Shown here one piece after another: positions 38,746 to 51,300 of a stretch of DNA of 64,000 nt; the first letter of the stretch is position 1, and each line of letters begins with the position of its first letter. The translations under genes and the position numbers were made by a program. Below the pieces are notes generated by a model. It was not told where the DNA came from. It saw only the letters and a list, made by a program, of their open reading frames with translations, and made no database searches. Source of the DNA: Hormiphora californensis (lineage: Eukaryota; Ctenophora; Tentaculata; Cydippida; Pleurobrachiidae); NCBI GenBank assembly GCA_020137815.1, contig CM035357.1:903974-967973 (forward strand). Reading direction: 5' to 3'.

Positions 38746-39113
38746 GATTTGCATGCGAGAATCGTGAGGAAACTGGAGGGTGCAGGTGCAGTGAAATATA
38801 ATGAGGTTGATTTCTCGCTGAAATGGTTTTAGATTGTGCGAGTAAAATAGCCGTTATCTTTTGTTTCAACAGGTCTCAAATCATAAAGCAACAGCAACAA
38901 GTAGATTTGTACAGCATTTTAGGATATAATGTGAAGATTCACTCTTCTCTCTCTCACTTTCACTCTTCTCTCTCTATCTCACTTTCATTCTCTCTTAACT
39001 CAATCTGTAGATAAAATATACACATCCAATAACGGATAAATAGCTATCTCACTTTCACGCACTTTAAAAGACATCTCCATTGAAGAAGATCAACTCCTTA
39101 CAAGATCCACAGT

Positions 39114-39572
39114 TTATTCGTACACATGTGCATTCGCAGTCATCTTATAATCCATGACCTCGTCATCCCTGAACCACATCTTGATCTCCTCATTTGCACT
39201 TTCAACACTATCAGACCCGTGACAGATGTTCCTGCCCATATCAATACAATAATCACCCCTGATTGAACCAGGTTTGGAAGTAAGAGGGTTAGTTTCACCC
39301 AACATGGCACGTCCTTGTTTCACAGCATCTTTACCCTTCCACGCCATGGACACAACAGGTCCACTTGTCATAAAGTTGATTAGACCCGGGAAGAAAGGTT
39401 TCTTTTTCAGATCTCCGTAATGTTCCTCCAACAATTCTCTGCTAGCCATCCTCATTTTCAAGGCAGTCAGCTGGTAGCCCCTCTTTTCAAACCGAGAGAT
39501 AATATCCCCGACCAGTCCTCTCTGGACACCGTCAGGTTTGACCATGATATAAGTCTGTTCGTTGTTGCTCAT
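39114..39572 (-). CDS. NME: Nucleoside diphosphate kinase (NDPK/NME group I)
   Basis: A single-exon frame of 152 aa, the typical group I length, starting [20 protein letters not shown]. Catalytic and nucleotide-binding residues are present: the KPDGVQRG box, [43 protein letters not shown] with the phosphorylated histidine, and the C-terminal HVYE. It transfers gamma-phosphate between nucleoside tri- and diphosphates through phosphohistidine. An in-frame ATG 44 codons upstream (39704) would add an N-terminal extension, but MSNNEQ aligns with the family start. Lack of introns in an intron-rich neighbourhood could mean a retrocopy or simple intron loss. Confidence 0.95.
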   Translation of the reverse strand: MSNNEQTYIMVKPDGVQRGLVGDIISRFEKRGYQLTALKMRMASRELLEEHYGDLKKKPFFPGLINFMTSGPVVSMAWKGKDAVKQGRAMLGETNPLTSKPGSIRGDYCIDMGRNICHGSDSVESANEEIKMWFRDDEVMDYKMTANAHVYE

Positions 39573-39909
39573 CCCTGTTGCTGTTGCTAGAGTGGAGGAA
39601 GGAGTTGTGAGGGATAGCAGGGCCAAGTTGTGTGATGTGGTGGTGGAAAGGGACGCACACCAGTCATCAATAAGCGTGAACACCAAACGTTCTGGTATTC
39701 GCATATATATGCAAGCAAAGAGGGGACGAGCGAGAGAGAGAGCAAAGGTAAAACGGCAAATAGCAAATATAAATGTGAGGAGTAGTGGGATATTGTGTGT
39801 GTGTGGGTTTTCATAAGCAGGAAAAGTCTATCACTGAACCAATGAGGTTCCTACTACTGGGCCGGCTTTTAGGAGACTTCAAACGGAGAAGTGATGATAA
39901 CGCTCTCAT

Positions 39910-40922
39910 CTCAATTAGTAAGGTGATAAAACAGGAACACCACAAAAAAAATTGTTACAAAGGATTTCCACCTCAAATGTACTCCTAAGGGTCCCCTCTA
40001 TCGATTCCAACCAATGCTCATATTTGCTCAGGGGTGCTAAGGCCTCATTTCCGGGTGGGCGTGGTACCTGTATTTTCAGCCTGAGGCCAAAACCATAAGT
40101 ACCCTTAAAATAGGAGTAGAGATAAAATCGAGGGCACTAGAGTGATCAGCGTCCTCGCATTAGTGGGGGTAGGTGCCGGAATTAAGTCTCTATCTCATCT
40201 GGTTAATTAGATAATTGGATAATTAGGTTTGCGCATAACCGTTTTTTGGCTATATGGCTATAGCCACTTAGGAATGGTTTAGAGACTTTTCATTGGTGCC
40301 ATTTTGTAGACAAAACGAAGTTATGGGGGGTCGACGTCGGACTTTTAAGCTCTATCTTCAACCGTTTAGCCGTTATTTGGCTTTTAAGATTCTCCAAATG
40401 AGCAAAATACGGTAAAAACCCCGATTTTGAACACCGTTAAAGCCAAATAACGGCTAAACGGTTGAAGATAGAGCTTAAAAGTCCGACGTCGACCCCCCAT
40501 AACTTCGTTTTGCCTACAAAATGGCACCAATGAAAAGTCTCTAAAGCATTCCTAAGTGGCTATAGCCATATAGCCAAAAAACGGTTATGTGCAAACCTAA
40601 TTATCCAATTATCTAATTAACCAGATGAGATAGAGACTTAATTCCGGCACCTACCCCCACTAATGCGAGGACGCTGATCACTCTAGTGCCCTCGATTTTA
40701 TCTCTACTCCTATTTTAAGGGTACTTATGGTTTTGGCCTCAGGCTGAAAATACAGGTACCACGCCCACCCGGAAATGAGGCCTTAGCACCCCTGAGCAAA
40801 TATGAGCATTGGTTGGAATCGATAGAGGGGACCCATAGGAGTACATTTGAGGTGGAAATCCTTTGTAACAAATTTTTTTGTGGTTGAGGCTAAAATTTTA
40901 GTTAAATCACCTTACTAAATAT
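39910..40922. mobile_element. About 1.0-kb fold-back element
   Basis: Arms 39915-40385 and 40438-40918 are near-perfect reverse complements with a loop of about 52 nt. Ends read TTAGTAAGGTGAT and ATCACCTTACTAA. Differences are concentrated just inside the termini (for example AAACAGGAACACC versus a diverged right end). TA or a longer TTAGTAA may be the target site. No protein is encoded. Confidence 0.85.
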
Positions 40923-41660
40923 TGAAATTCTTTCTAGAACCATCACCAGATTTGGTTCCACAGAATTACCAACCAATACTTCAAACGGAAAGGTGTAGAC
41001 AGGGAGGTTGATTTAATTTATACAAGGTTGTTGTGGTAAGTGATATTACTCCACTGATAACTTTTGCTCTCGACTCATGGGTGTGTAAACATTTTCTGAT
41101 ACATGATGCCATATTGTTTTGTTCAAACCTTTTTATTTTATTTTATAAAAACCGTCGCGGGGCGCGGGGAGGGAGGGTCGAACAAGGCAAATGCCATACA
41201 TGATGTTCGCAAAAGGCAAGCTTCCCCTCGTCCGACCCGAAGTTGGAATCATATGGGCTTAGTTTGTCGAACCGGCAAGTTGCTAACATGTTTCAAATCT
41301 TCACTACTTCTCAAATGATCCCATACTTTCAGTCTAATCCCAAAATCCTAGTAAAAATAGAGACAAAAATAACGGCACCAAACTGTGAAATGCCCTTGCA
41401 TTAGTGCGAGTAGAATAAAATCAATTTTCTATCTAAAGGCCGAGTTTATAGCAAGAAAGGACTATTTTACAACGAATTCTCTGGTTAGTATGGTAACCAA
41501 CTCCGTTGTCATGGTAAATCAATCGAACTCTATCGAGTTCTATCGCCAGCAACTGGATGAAAATTTATCCATTTCATTATGCACAATTCACAGGCTTTGG
41601 TTACGAAGTTACCCCTTGCCAGCGTGTGCACGCGAATTGGGGGCAAATTGTGCAGGGGCC
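40923..41660. other. Intergenic, no gene seen
   Basis: The sequence contains a TTGTTTTGTTCAAACC ... GGTCGAACAAGGCAA pair (about 41117-41190) of a short dispersed family, two X-box-like motifs (GTTAGTATGGTAAC near 41485), and a copy of GGTTACGAAGTTACCCCTTG (about 41599). No coding region is supported. Confidence 0.5.
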
Positions 41661-41664
41661 ACCC

Positions 41665-42420
41665 CAAAATTAATCTCTAAGTAATTAATTAATTAATTTT
41701 GACTATTCCCACTTTCTGTAGATTATATTATATGTTTTATGCATGAAGAACATTCCTAGAAAGTTTCAAGTCGATATTTTAAGCAGAACGGAAAATATAA
41801 TTTAGTGCATGGGCAAACAAAATGGTGCAAGGGCACATGTTCAGGGGAAATTTGCACAAATTGTGCAAGGGCAAATTTTAATTAATTTGCCTATAATTAA
41901 TTACCTAATTGATATATTAATCATACGGCTCTTCTAGTACTCGTAGTTATGCTACTAGAACATGCATAGAAAGTTTCGTGTCAAAATATTAAACGGTGTG
42001 GACACAGTTCGATCATAAAATTGGTGCAAGGGCTGCCCTTGCACCATTTGCCCTTGCACATTGCCTGCCCTTGCACCAAATTCCATTTTTTGCACGGCTC
42101 TAACTAACTAATTAATTAATTTTGACTATTCCCACTTTTCGAACATCATCTTTTATGATTGAAGAACATTCCTACAAAGTTTCAAGTTGATATTTTAAGC
42201 AGAACGGAAAATAGAATTTGGTGCAAGGGCGCGGTGCAAGGGACAGAACACGCAATGTGCAAGGGCACGGTGCCCTTGCACCATTTTTAATTACCTATAA
42301 TTAATTAATTAATTAAAAATTCAAAAATCCGCCAACGTCATGACACAAAGGAATACTACAAGAACATGCCTACAAAATTTCAAGTCGATATCTCAAACGG
42401 TGTGGCCACAATCGTTGACA
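41665..42420 (+). repeat. Degenerate tandem repeat of about 205 bp with GTGCAAGGGC motifs
   Basis: About four diverged units each contain TAATTAATTAATT, a GAACATTCCTAGAAAGTTTC-like box (41748, 41960, 42165, 42360), AAACGGTGTGG or AAGCAGAACGG, and then one to several GTGCAAGGGC motifs. No coding function. Confidence 0.65.
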
Positions 42421-42751
42421 TGTTTTTTGCCCCCCCCCCCCCCCAAAAAAAAGACCTTTCTTTGTTCTTAATAGGGCCGGCATTTTTGGGTTTTTGTGCA
42501 AGGGCAAAAAATTTTTTTTCTTTTTTTCGTTTTTTGCTGTTTTCTTCGGGTCGGAGGTGCCTGCCGGCACCTAAATACACGATTACACAATATCAGACGT
42601 CGTGTAATTGATTTATCTAATGGCAAATTACATTTGATACAAAACGAAGTTTCTTAATTGAGGTTCGTTAATTCATTTTCTTATTAACTGCAGATCCGTC
42701 CATTTGGATAACATGTCACATACTTTCCTTTGGAGGCCGGTGAACCTCCAG

Positions 42752-42994
42752 ATCTGATCACATGGATGGGATCTGATCACATGGATGGGATCTGATCACA
42801 TGGATGGGATCTGATCCCATGGATGGGATCTGATCCCATGGATGGGATCTGATCACATGGATGGGATCTGATCACATGGATGGGATCTGATCACATGGAT
42901 GGGATCTGATCACATGGATGGGATCTGATCACATGGATGGGATCTGATCACATGGATGGGATCTGATCACATGGGTGGGATCTGATCCCATACC
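42752..42994 (+). repeat. 19-bp minisatellite GATCTGATCACATGGATGG
   Basis: About 12-13 head-to-tail units with very few differences (CCCATG for CACATG in some units, GGGTGG in one). Each unit contains GATC twice and the palindrome TGATCA. Confidence 0.95.
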
Positions 42995-42999
42995 ACAAC

Positions 43000-44583
43000 T
43001 GCCCCTGACACAGAGGTATACAGATCAAATCACATGACCCGATCGAGGGAGTGAGAGTGCTCAGCTATGGTAGTTACCAAATGCGGATAGGGGGAGATAT
43101 AGAAAAGGTCAGAGGGAGAGATAGACATTGACGAGTAGAGAGAGAGCACAGGGCCGGGACAGGGAATGAAGTTTTCTCTAGATCTGCGTTAAGTACGATC
43201 GCCCCAGTTACTAAATAGTACTTCGAAAGATTGACCAGAGACACCATGGGAGGATGTGTGAGGGAGATCTCAAGCTCAGCAGGCTCATGCTGACACATAT
43301 CCAAAGTTTTATAACAGGCCTATCGCCAAGAGGCCTGTTCATTAGTACCGAATTTCACTCTTTTAGTAAGCTCTATGTTTTGGGCACCAAGTACAAACGT
43401 CTTAAGAGAAAAAACAACAAAAACCCTAAACACTTCTTTGAGAAGCTTTTTCTTCCTTCATCAAAACCATTCAGTGAAAGTGGGCAGAGGCCAGAGGGTT
43501 GGCACATGACAGTAATACGTCGATAAGTCTGATGGAAATGGATGAGTTGTAAATCATCTTATTTGAATGGCGGAAACAATTTAACAACACAGCCAGGCGG
43601 TGACAATGAGAAAGATTCAATTTAGTTCACAATGAAAAGCTCTAGGGTGAATCTGCGCTGGGATATTTGAATGCGATAGAGCGGAACCACATACAGGAGA
43701 GACTTCAGGAGGGGATTAAATTTTGTTTAGAAAAAAGGGCGCTCCGAAAAAACTAAAATCAAAAAGAAACCTTAATTCAATGCAAATGACCGCGCGGCGT
43801 CTGGCGCGTGAGAATTGCATCGTTTATTGAAAATATTACAGCGCGTTCCATTAAAATGACGCCGCGCATACGTGTACTTGAGATGGTTGAGCTGAAAACT
43901 GAAAACTTTGGAACTTTCGGGACCAAAAAAGTCCAAACTTTTCCATTTTTGGCCCCTCAGGCCAAGCGCTGCCTTATCGGCGTTTGCCAACCTTGTGTTT
44001 AATAAATCTTCAGACGGGGTGGTGAGTGTTGCTAAAAGTTACGTTGACAAATTAACAAATTCCTTAAAAACTGCGTGCCGCCCCTGCCCCTGGCCCCGGA
44101 CATCGTAGGTCGCGAGCCGCCCCTGACTGCGTGGCACAACGAATTTGTTTTGTGTATCTGCTGTGTCAACAGTGACACAGTTGAACATGAATTCTGTAGG
44201 TACTCGTCATATTCACCCGAAAATTCACCGTTCGCCTTGAAATTAAACGTTTTTGTTTGCACATTTTATCGATGCCTGTTTCAAAGGAACTAACTCATAA
44301 CCCACAATTGCAGGTGATGCAAAGGCAATATGACTTCCTGTAAATTCATACAGATGCATATCATAAGGCTGAGAACCTTTTTGTTGCCATGGAAACATTT
44401 CACGAGTTTCACACGCACTAATGTCCCTTCTCTCTCGTCAACATGAGATGAATAAGATTTGCTAGTTGCTACCACTTGGTTGTCCCTCCCATATCCACCT
44501 TTTACTTCCCATCTGCCTGGGAATTCAATTAGAGAATCTCATCTCAATTCTCAATATTCAAACATATCCCATATTCTAGGATA
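43000..44583. other. Intergenic; GCGCG-containing repeat at 43735-43960
   Basis: Nothing coding can be supported. At 43841-43870 the sequence GCGCGTTCCATT ... TGACGCCGCGC matches the repeat at 8180-8212. Confidence 0.45.
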
Positions 44584-46541
44584 ATGTTACGGATAGTTTT
44601 ATTCTTGCTGGCAGTTTTTGCAGTTCGGGGAGAGGTTTACAGTTCATATGATAATGTTAGGAACATTAACAACATTGAAAATCATTTGGTAAGATACAAT
44701 CAATCGGTAAGATGGTCTAAATTGTGACTTCTGTGAGAATATGTCTGTTGATGATTTCGTGTTTATTGGTCTACAAAATCGAATGTGAATAACCTCACTT
44801 GTCACGTAAATGCCACTACAAACATCTTCGAATCATTCACTGATTTCCTTTCTAGGTTACTCTGTTGGGTGACTATATAACCGCCGAGAGGGCACGGTTA
44901 GACACCCTGGAAACCTTCATGAAGTACGTCCAGGAAAACAAGAATTATACCGATCCAGAAACTTACATTTCTTACCCCTCAAATCAGGTAAAATCTTAAT
45001 AATTATGTATTAGGTTTATCCTAACGTTTGTTATTGTATTAATTTTGTTTCTTTGTAGTTCCCAACTATGTATTTGTAACATGACGTATTCCCATTATCC
45101 AATGACCAATATCCATATCCAATATCCATATAACAATTGACCCCTCCTTCCAGTTCAATGTTATTCACCGGTTTACCGCTGATTGGGCCAACCTAGGAAA
45201 CTGGATAGGCAACACGGATGCCGAGATCGGACAAGCTCTCCGATCATACTCTCCATATTTCCCGGATGAGGCTGATGTTAAAGGTGCCATCAAGGCCATT
45301 CATAGACTGATGGATATGTATAAGATTACCGCCCGGCATATCACTCAAGGGCTACCTCTAGGTTTGTGTGGCTAATACTGCATTTTATTTGTTAGGTTTG
45401 GCATATCACTATAGGTTTGTGATTTGTCATTAGAAAGGGGGGGTGGATGATTTGTCGTGTTCAATACAGATCATCGTCCATCCCACAAACTGTTGTCCTT
45501 ATATTCAGGAATATTCTAATTTCATGAAATCTCTTGCACATTTCTCCATGTTGTCCTTGCAGAGGTACTACAAATTTAATCCGCCATAATAGTAATATTA
45601 TTCTCCCTCTCTCAACAGAAGGAAGTCCTCAAAAAGGTCAGCCCCTGAACGTGAAGGCCCTGTTTCTTTTCCTCCGGGAGTCATACAACAACCAATGTAA
45701 GTAACCATGGTAACCAATGTAAGTTTCAACTCTCTTTCTCACTCCCAAGTGTAACGAACTGTCTGACGGTGTATAAATTCCAATTAAAGGCATACAGTCA
45801 AACCAAGTGTAACAATCTCACCTCCGACAGATTGGGCAAAATGTGCAGGCTGGGGTCAGCAAGCCTTTGACAGGCTAATGACTAAAGAGGAGTATAACCC
45901 TGAATCTGATGTTTGGTTTGACGTTGCTGACCATTACTCTTACTGCCTCTTCAAAATAGGTAATTGACCAACTGTAACCAAATCCGCAATTGCAAAGCTG
46001 TTTCGATTTCCTTTTTTGTACATTTCCGATAGGTTCTTGATAACTCTGAACTTCAATTTCAATGCCCCCCCCCCCCCCCACCTCAGGATATATCGAACAG
46101 GCGGCTGAGGTTACTGCCATTATGTTGGAACACTACCCAGATCACACGAGGTTGTTAGGCAATTTGGAGTACTTTGGGGATCTGCAGAAGGACAAAAAAC
46201 AAAGTCTGAGATCTGTTAATAGTGAAAGAGGTACTGTTCTTTGAACTACTTTAGTACTTTAACTTGGTTACGAAGTTACCCCTTGCCAGCGCGCGCGAAG
46301 GTCGCCTAAACAGAGTGTGAGTTGTCTTCGATACCAATGCTTTAACCCGGTAAAGTAACGTTTGTTTGTCGGTTCAAGGGCCGAGAGGTTTTGTGGTTTA
46401 TACTAATTGGTAATTGGTGCCGTACTAAAATGTTGTCCATCGTCAAAGGTGTCTTACTTAGCCTGTTTCCATCCTGTTTACATTTTACATGTGTTTGACG
46501 TCTTCTTCCTAGCATACTTTCTCTCTCTCTCTCTCTCTCCC

Positions 46542-46591
<50 letters not shown>

Positions 46592-48099
46592 TCTCTCTAT
46601 CCCTCACCCTCTTTGTTTATTTATGTCATTTCAAAACGGTCCGGTCGGGTCAAAAGATGGTAGAAAGATGTACTACAGTGTAGTAAAAACAGACTGTCCC
46701 GACTGAGTAAGAATATTCTAGTAGTGCTGGGTGGAAAATAAAACATGGGTAGGACGGAAAAGGTGCAACAATCTGCCACGTGGCACATTCTGAGTGTCAA
46801 GTTGGTGTGTCTGTGTGTATGTTTGTAGGGTGTTGGTTCGTGTGGTCGTACACAAGTCTTACAAATGCACATGATATTACTTGTGTTCAACGTAAGAAGT
46901 TGGTGATGACATCCCCTTCGCGAGCTTCGTTGCCGCGCTTCGCGCGGCCCTAGTGGAGGGGTGACCGCGTCACCAACGTAAGAAGATGTTTAGTTCTCCT
47001 GATCTCATCAGGTTGACTACTAAAACCAACCGATTTTTACCAAATTTACCCTCATTTTCAGAAAAGAGAAGTGTGTTGGAACGACCACTGCTGAACGTTA
47101 ATGAAATTAACGAAAAGGAAAATGTAAGTTGAACAAGCTCCTTTTTTAATGCGTTATAATATTCTAGAAATCTTCTGTATTTCTTTCTTTCTCTACTCCT
47201 AAATTTGAGTCAAGTAACATATCAGTGTGATGTGTCCCGCATGGACATCCTTTATCTTGCATCTTCTTGTACACATTGTCAGAAGACTCCTATTCTACTA
47301 AACTCAGTCTACTCAAACTACTTTCTCGCGTGCTTGCCTTCCTCGACCCTCTTTCCGTCGTGTGCGCTCCGCGGTAAAGGATGGTTAGAACATAACAAGC
47401 TTCCGGTGGCACCGCATTGACAGACTCAAACCGTATCTAGGAGTTTTCTGGCATGGTACCTTCCTTTTTTTGTAGTTTTCTTCAATTAATAAACCAGGTT
47501 TTGGATGATTATGTTAGGTGGCAGGCTATAATTACAGCGCACCCTAAGCTTGCTGAGTACAGCAACACTCAATCAACTGAGTTCACCAAGGTACTCACTC
47601 ACACAATGACACTCAGTGTACTCCTTCACACACTTAATCACACTCACTCTCACTGTGTGATTCACACAATCACGCTGAATACTCTCTTACAATTATCACT
47701 TGCTGTCTGGCTGTGTGTTTAGTAATAATAATATTGATTATAGTCTCCCTTTTTACACTGCTGATATCCTTTCCTACATAGTCTCTTATCAATTATAATA
47801 TCTCTCCCACAACAAGCCTAGCCTCCTCCTTCTTCCCCCAACAGGCGAATATAACGTTTATTCCTAAACTGTACCCTGGTGCTGACGCTACCATGTTCTC
47901 AGAGGAATATATTGAGGAAGAAATTCAGGACAAACTTTATAAAAGCTGGGGCGAGAGGTAATGCCAGACAGACAAACAGAGAGGTAATGACAGCCAGACA
48001 GACAGACAGACAGACAGACAAAAAATAGACAGACAGACAGACAGACTGACTGACTGACTGACTGACTGACTGACTGACTGACTGACTGACTGACTGACT

Positions 48100-48135
<36 letters not shown>

Positions 48136-48240
48136 CGCAGACAGACAGACAGACAGACAGGCTGACAGACAGACAGACAGACAGACAGACACACAGACAG
48201 ATAGACACACAGACAGACAGACAGACAGACAGACAGACTA

Positions 48241-48335
<95 letters not shown>

Positions 48336-51300
48336 CGCAGACAGACAGACAGACAGACAGGCTGACAGACAGACAGACAGACAGACAGACACACAGACAG
48401 ATAGACACACAGACGGACAGACGGACAGACAGACAGATAGACTGACTGACTGACTGACTGACTGACTGACTGACTGACTGACTGACTGACTGACTGACTG
48501 ACTGACTGACTGACTGACTGACTGACTGACTGACTGACTGACTGACTGACTGACTGACTGACTGACTGACTGACTGACTGACTGACTGACTGACTGACTG
48601 ACTGACTGACTGAGTCTGATGGACGTACTGACTGACGTCCAGACAGGATCATACGACATATCGACAGACTGACAGACTGACAGACAGACCCGAAACTCAT
48701 ACCCCATTTCAGGATAGCAAAATCGCAGTCTCTGCAAGGAGACCACTCGGAGCAACAGTCCTGAGATGCTGCTATTACCTAACTTACAAAGATCACTCGG
48801 CTCTTAAGCAACCAATCAAGTATAGCTCATGTAAATCTATCAGTAAACTTCTAGTGCTGGTAGTAAACAAGTAACCTTCCGTAGAACCCCTAAAACAGTC
48901 TAGATCCTCCAGCTCTAGCTCTCACATTGTACAATCTTACTTCATACAGTTCGGCTTACCCTAACAGTTTCCTCATCATGAAGTAACCACTTACTTAGTG
49001 TTAGAACACTTACCACTAGTTTACTTCAGTATCACTCACTGATTACAGGTACCCTCAGTAACTACTAAACCCTTTACGTAGGCCACTAACAAAGAGACCA
49101 GGTTCAAACTCCAATGTTTGCTAGAGTTGCTATCATTGATTAAATACAGGTTAGTGAGACAGTTAGCCTTACCCTATTCTAGGTTAAGGTTGGCCCTCTC
49201 CCAAAGATATTACACATATGATATTTGATTATTGACGATACCTCAAACTGATCAAATCTCTGTAAATGCAACGTAACACACTAGGAACAGATCATTAACA
49301 CAACTATTTATCAGGAACATTTAGTTACCAAATCACCCGATAACACTGCTAGATGGAAATTACTAATTTTCATCAATGGAAACTCTCATTTTCGATTAGT
49401 CGCTAATCACACTGCACTAATCACACTGCTAATCACACACAGGAAAGTTGGAGAATGCTGAGTACAGGGTGTCCAAGACGGCCTGGTTGGACCTCAACAT
49501 CAAGGAAGATAGAGAGTTCATAGTGAGGAAGGTTAATAGAAGGATGGAGGATGCCACGGAGCTGAGTCATGAATACGCTGAATTACAACAGGTATAAAGA
49601 ATATAAAGGGGAGAGGGATATAATACCCGGTGGGGATACAAACTAGTGGCTGAAAAACAGAAACATATAATTGTGTTGCGGAGAGTGCTCAATCCTATGC
49701 GGACATAGAAAATCGAATGATTTTCAATCGCTGGATCAGCTGTGTGCGGCCCGTTTTTCTTGTAGACCTTGTGGCTTGTATTATTTTCTTGATCCCCTTC
49801 CTTCACTAACCCCCTTCCCCCCTTTCCCGCAGGTAAATAACTACGGTATGGGTGGGCACTACGAGCCCCATTATGACATGAAAACAAACTTCGACCTGGA
49901 AGTTCAGGGTCGCGCTGGTATCCTAACTGAAGAGGGTAATCGAGTAGCGACCCTCCTTCTCTACATGTCGGAACCCCACGGTGGTGGAGCGACCATCTTT
50001 GTGGACGCTGGGGCTCGTGTTACCCCTTTAAAGGTTAGTCCCCTCCCCCGGCCCCCTTCCACAACCTCCCCCCTCGTTACAGGTCAATAACTACGGGATG
50101 GCGGGGCAGTATGAACCCCATTACGACATGGCGACCAAGGATGAGGCAGCGTTTGAGAATCATGCAGGAGGGAACAGAGTTGCTACTCTCTTGTTTTATA
50201 TGGGCAAGACGGATGCGGGAGGTGCGACGGTGTTTGTGGATGCTGGGGCAAGGATTGCACCCTCAACTGTGAGTAAAGAGTGACAATTACCCTCGAGCCT
50301 TAATCCCACCGGGTGGGTCTCTTACTTTCTGGCTGGGATATATAATGGAGATCACTTCTTTGAGGAAAAATGGGAATACAAATATGGGATGGATCCGCCC
50401 GCGTGAATTGTAGTAAATCATTGAACTGGAAAAATATATTCTCTACACTTTTTTCATGAACTGTGCAACCCTAAAAACTGTTTTAAAAACAATTTATCTT
50501 TTTCGATTCCCTTTTTGTGTGAGTGATGTTTTTGTGTTGAAAATGTGTGTGATTCAAACTTTTCAACGCTACTTTTAACCAACTATATTTTGAGCTGCCA
50601 TCCAGCCGGTAGGAATTAGATATCTTGGCATGGTGCAAGAACTTTGGAATAAATCTCTGTCAGAGAGTCTCTGTCAGAAACTTTGGAAATTGCTTCCTTG
50701 AATAAACATACCAAGTTTTAATATTCACACATACAGAAAAGAAGATCAGGATTATTATATCATTCGAAAAGATTATTTTCTTCAATGGCTACGTCATAGC
50801 AACTACGTTTTTTCGCTAAATTTCTATTTTCCAAGGCGATTTTGAACGAGTTTTGTGTCCTAAATTTTATAAATAACAGCATTTTACTTCTTTCCATTGT
50901 TACAATCACCCATTCTAACTCAACCCTTGCCACTCAGAACGCTGCAGTGTTCTGGTACAACCTCCTACCAAACGGGGACCCTGATCTAATCACACGACAC
51001 GCTGGATGTCCCGTTCTTGTTGGTAAGTGGATTAATTAGTGGGTTAATTAACACTAATTATTGTTTGTACACTTGGTCTAGAAGGATCAATTCGTATCTA
51101 AGTTGCAAGGAGTCTCGCATGGGAGAAGGAGTGGTAACTAGCTACCAGCTTGTAACCTCTCCCTCAATCTCTCTCCCATTCTCCCTTTCTCTCAATCTCA
51201 CTCTCAAGCTCCCTCATCTCTCCTCCTAACCCACTCCACTCCAGGAACTAAGTGGGTAATGAACAAGTGGTTCCACGTAAATGATCAGATGTTTACCCGG

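Noticed and set aside
42752-42994. CRISPR-like array
   Set aside because: The 19-bp units are contiguous with no spacers and the context is a eukaryotic genome; it is a minisatellite.
47888-48755. Frames of about 270 residues rich in Cys-Leu-Ser-Val
   Set aside because: They translate the CAGA/CTGA tetranucleotide array inside a P4HA intron, on the strand opposite to the gene.
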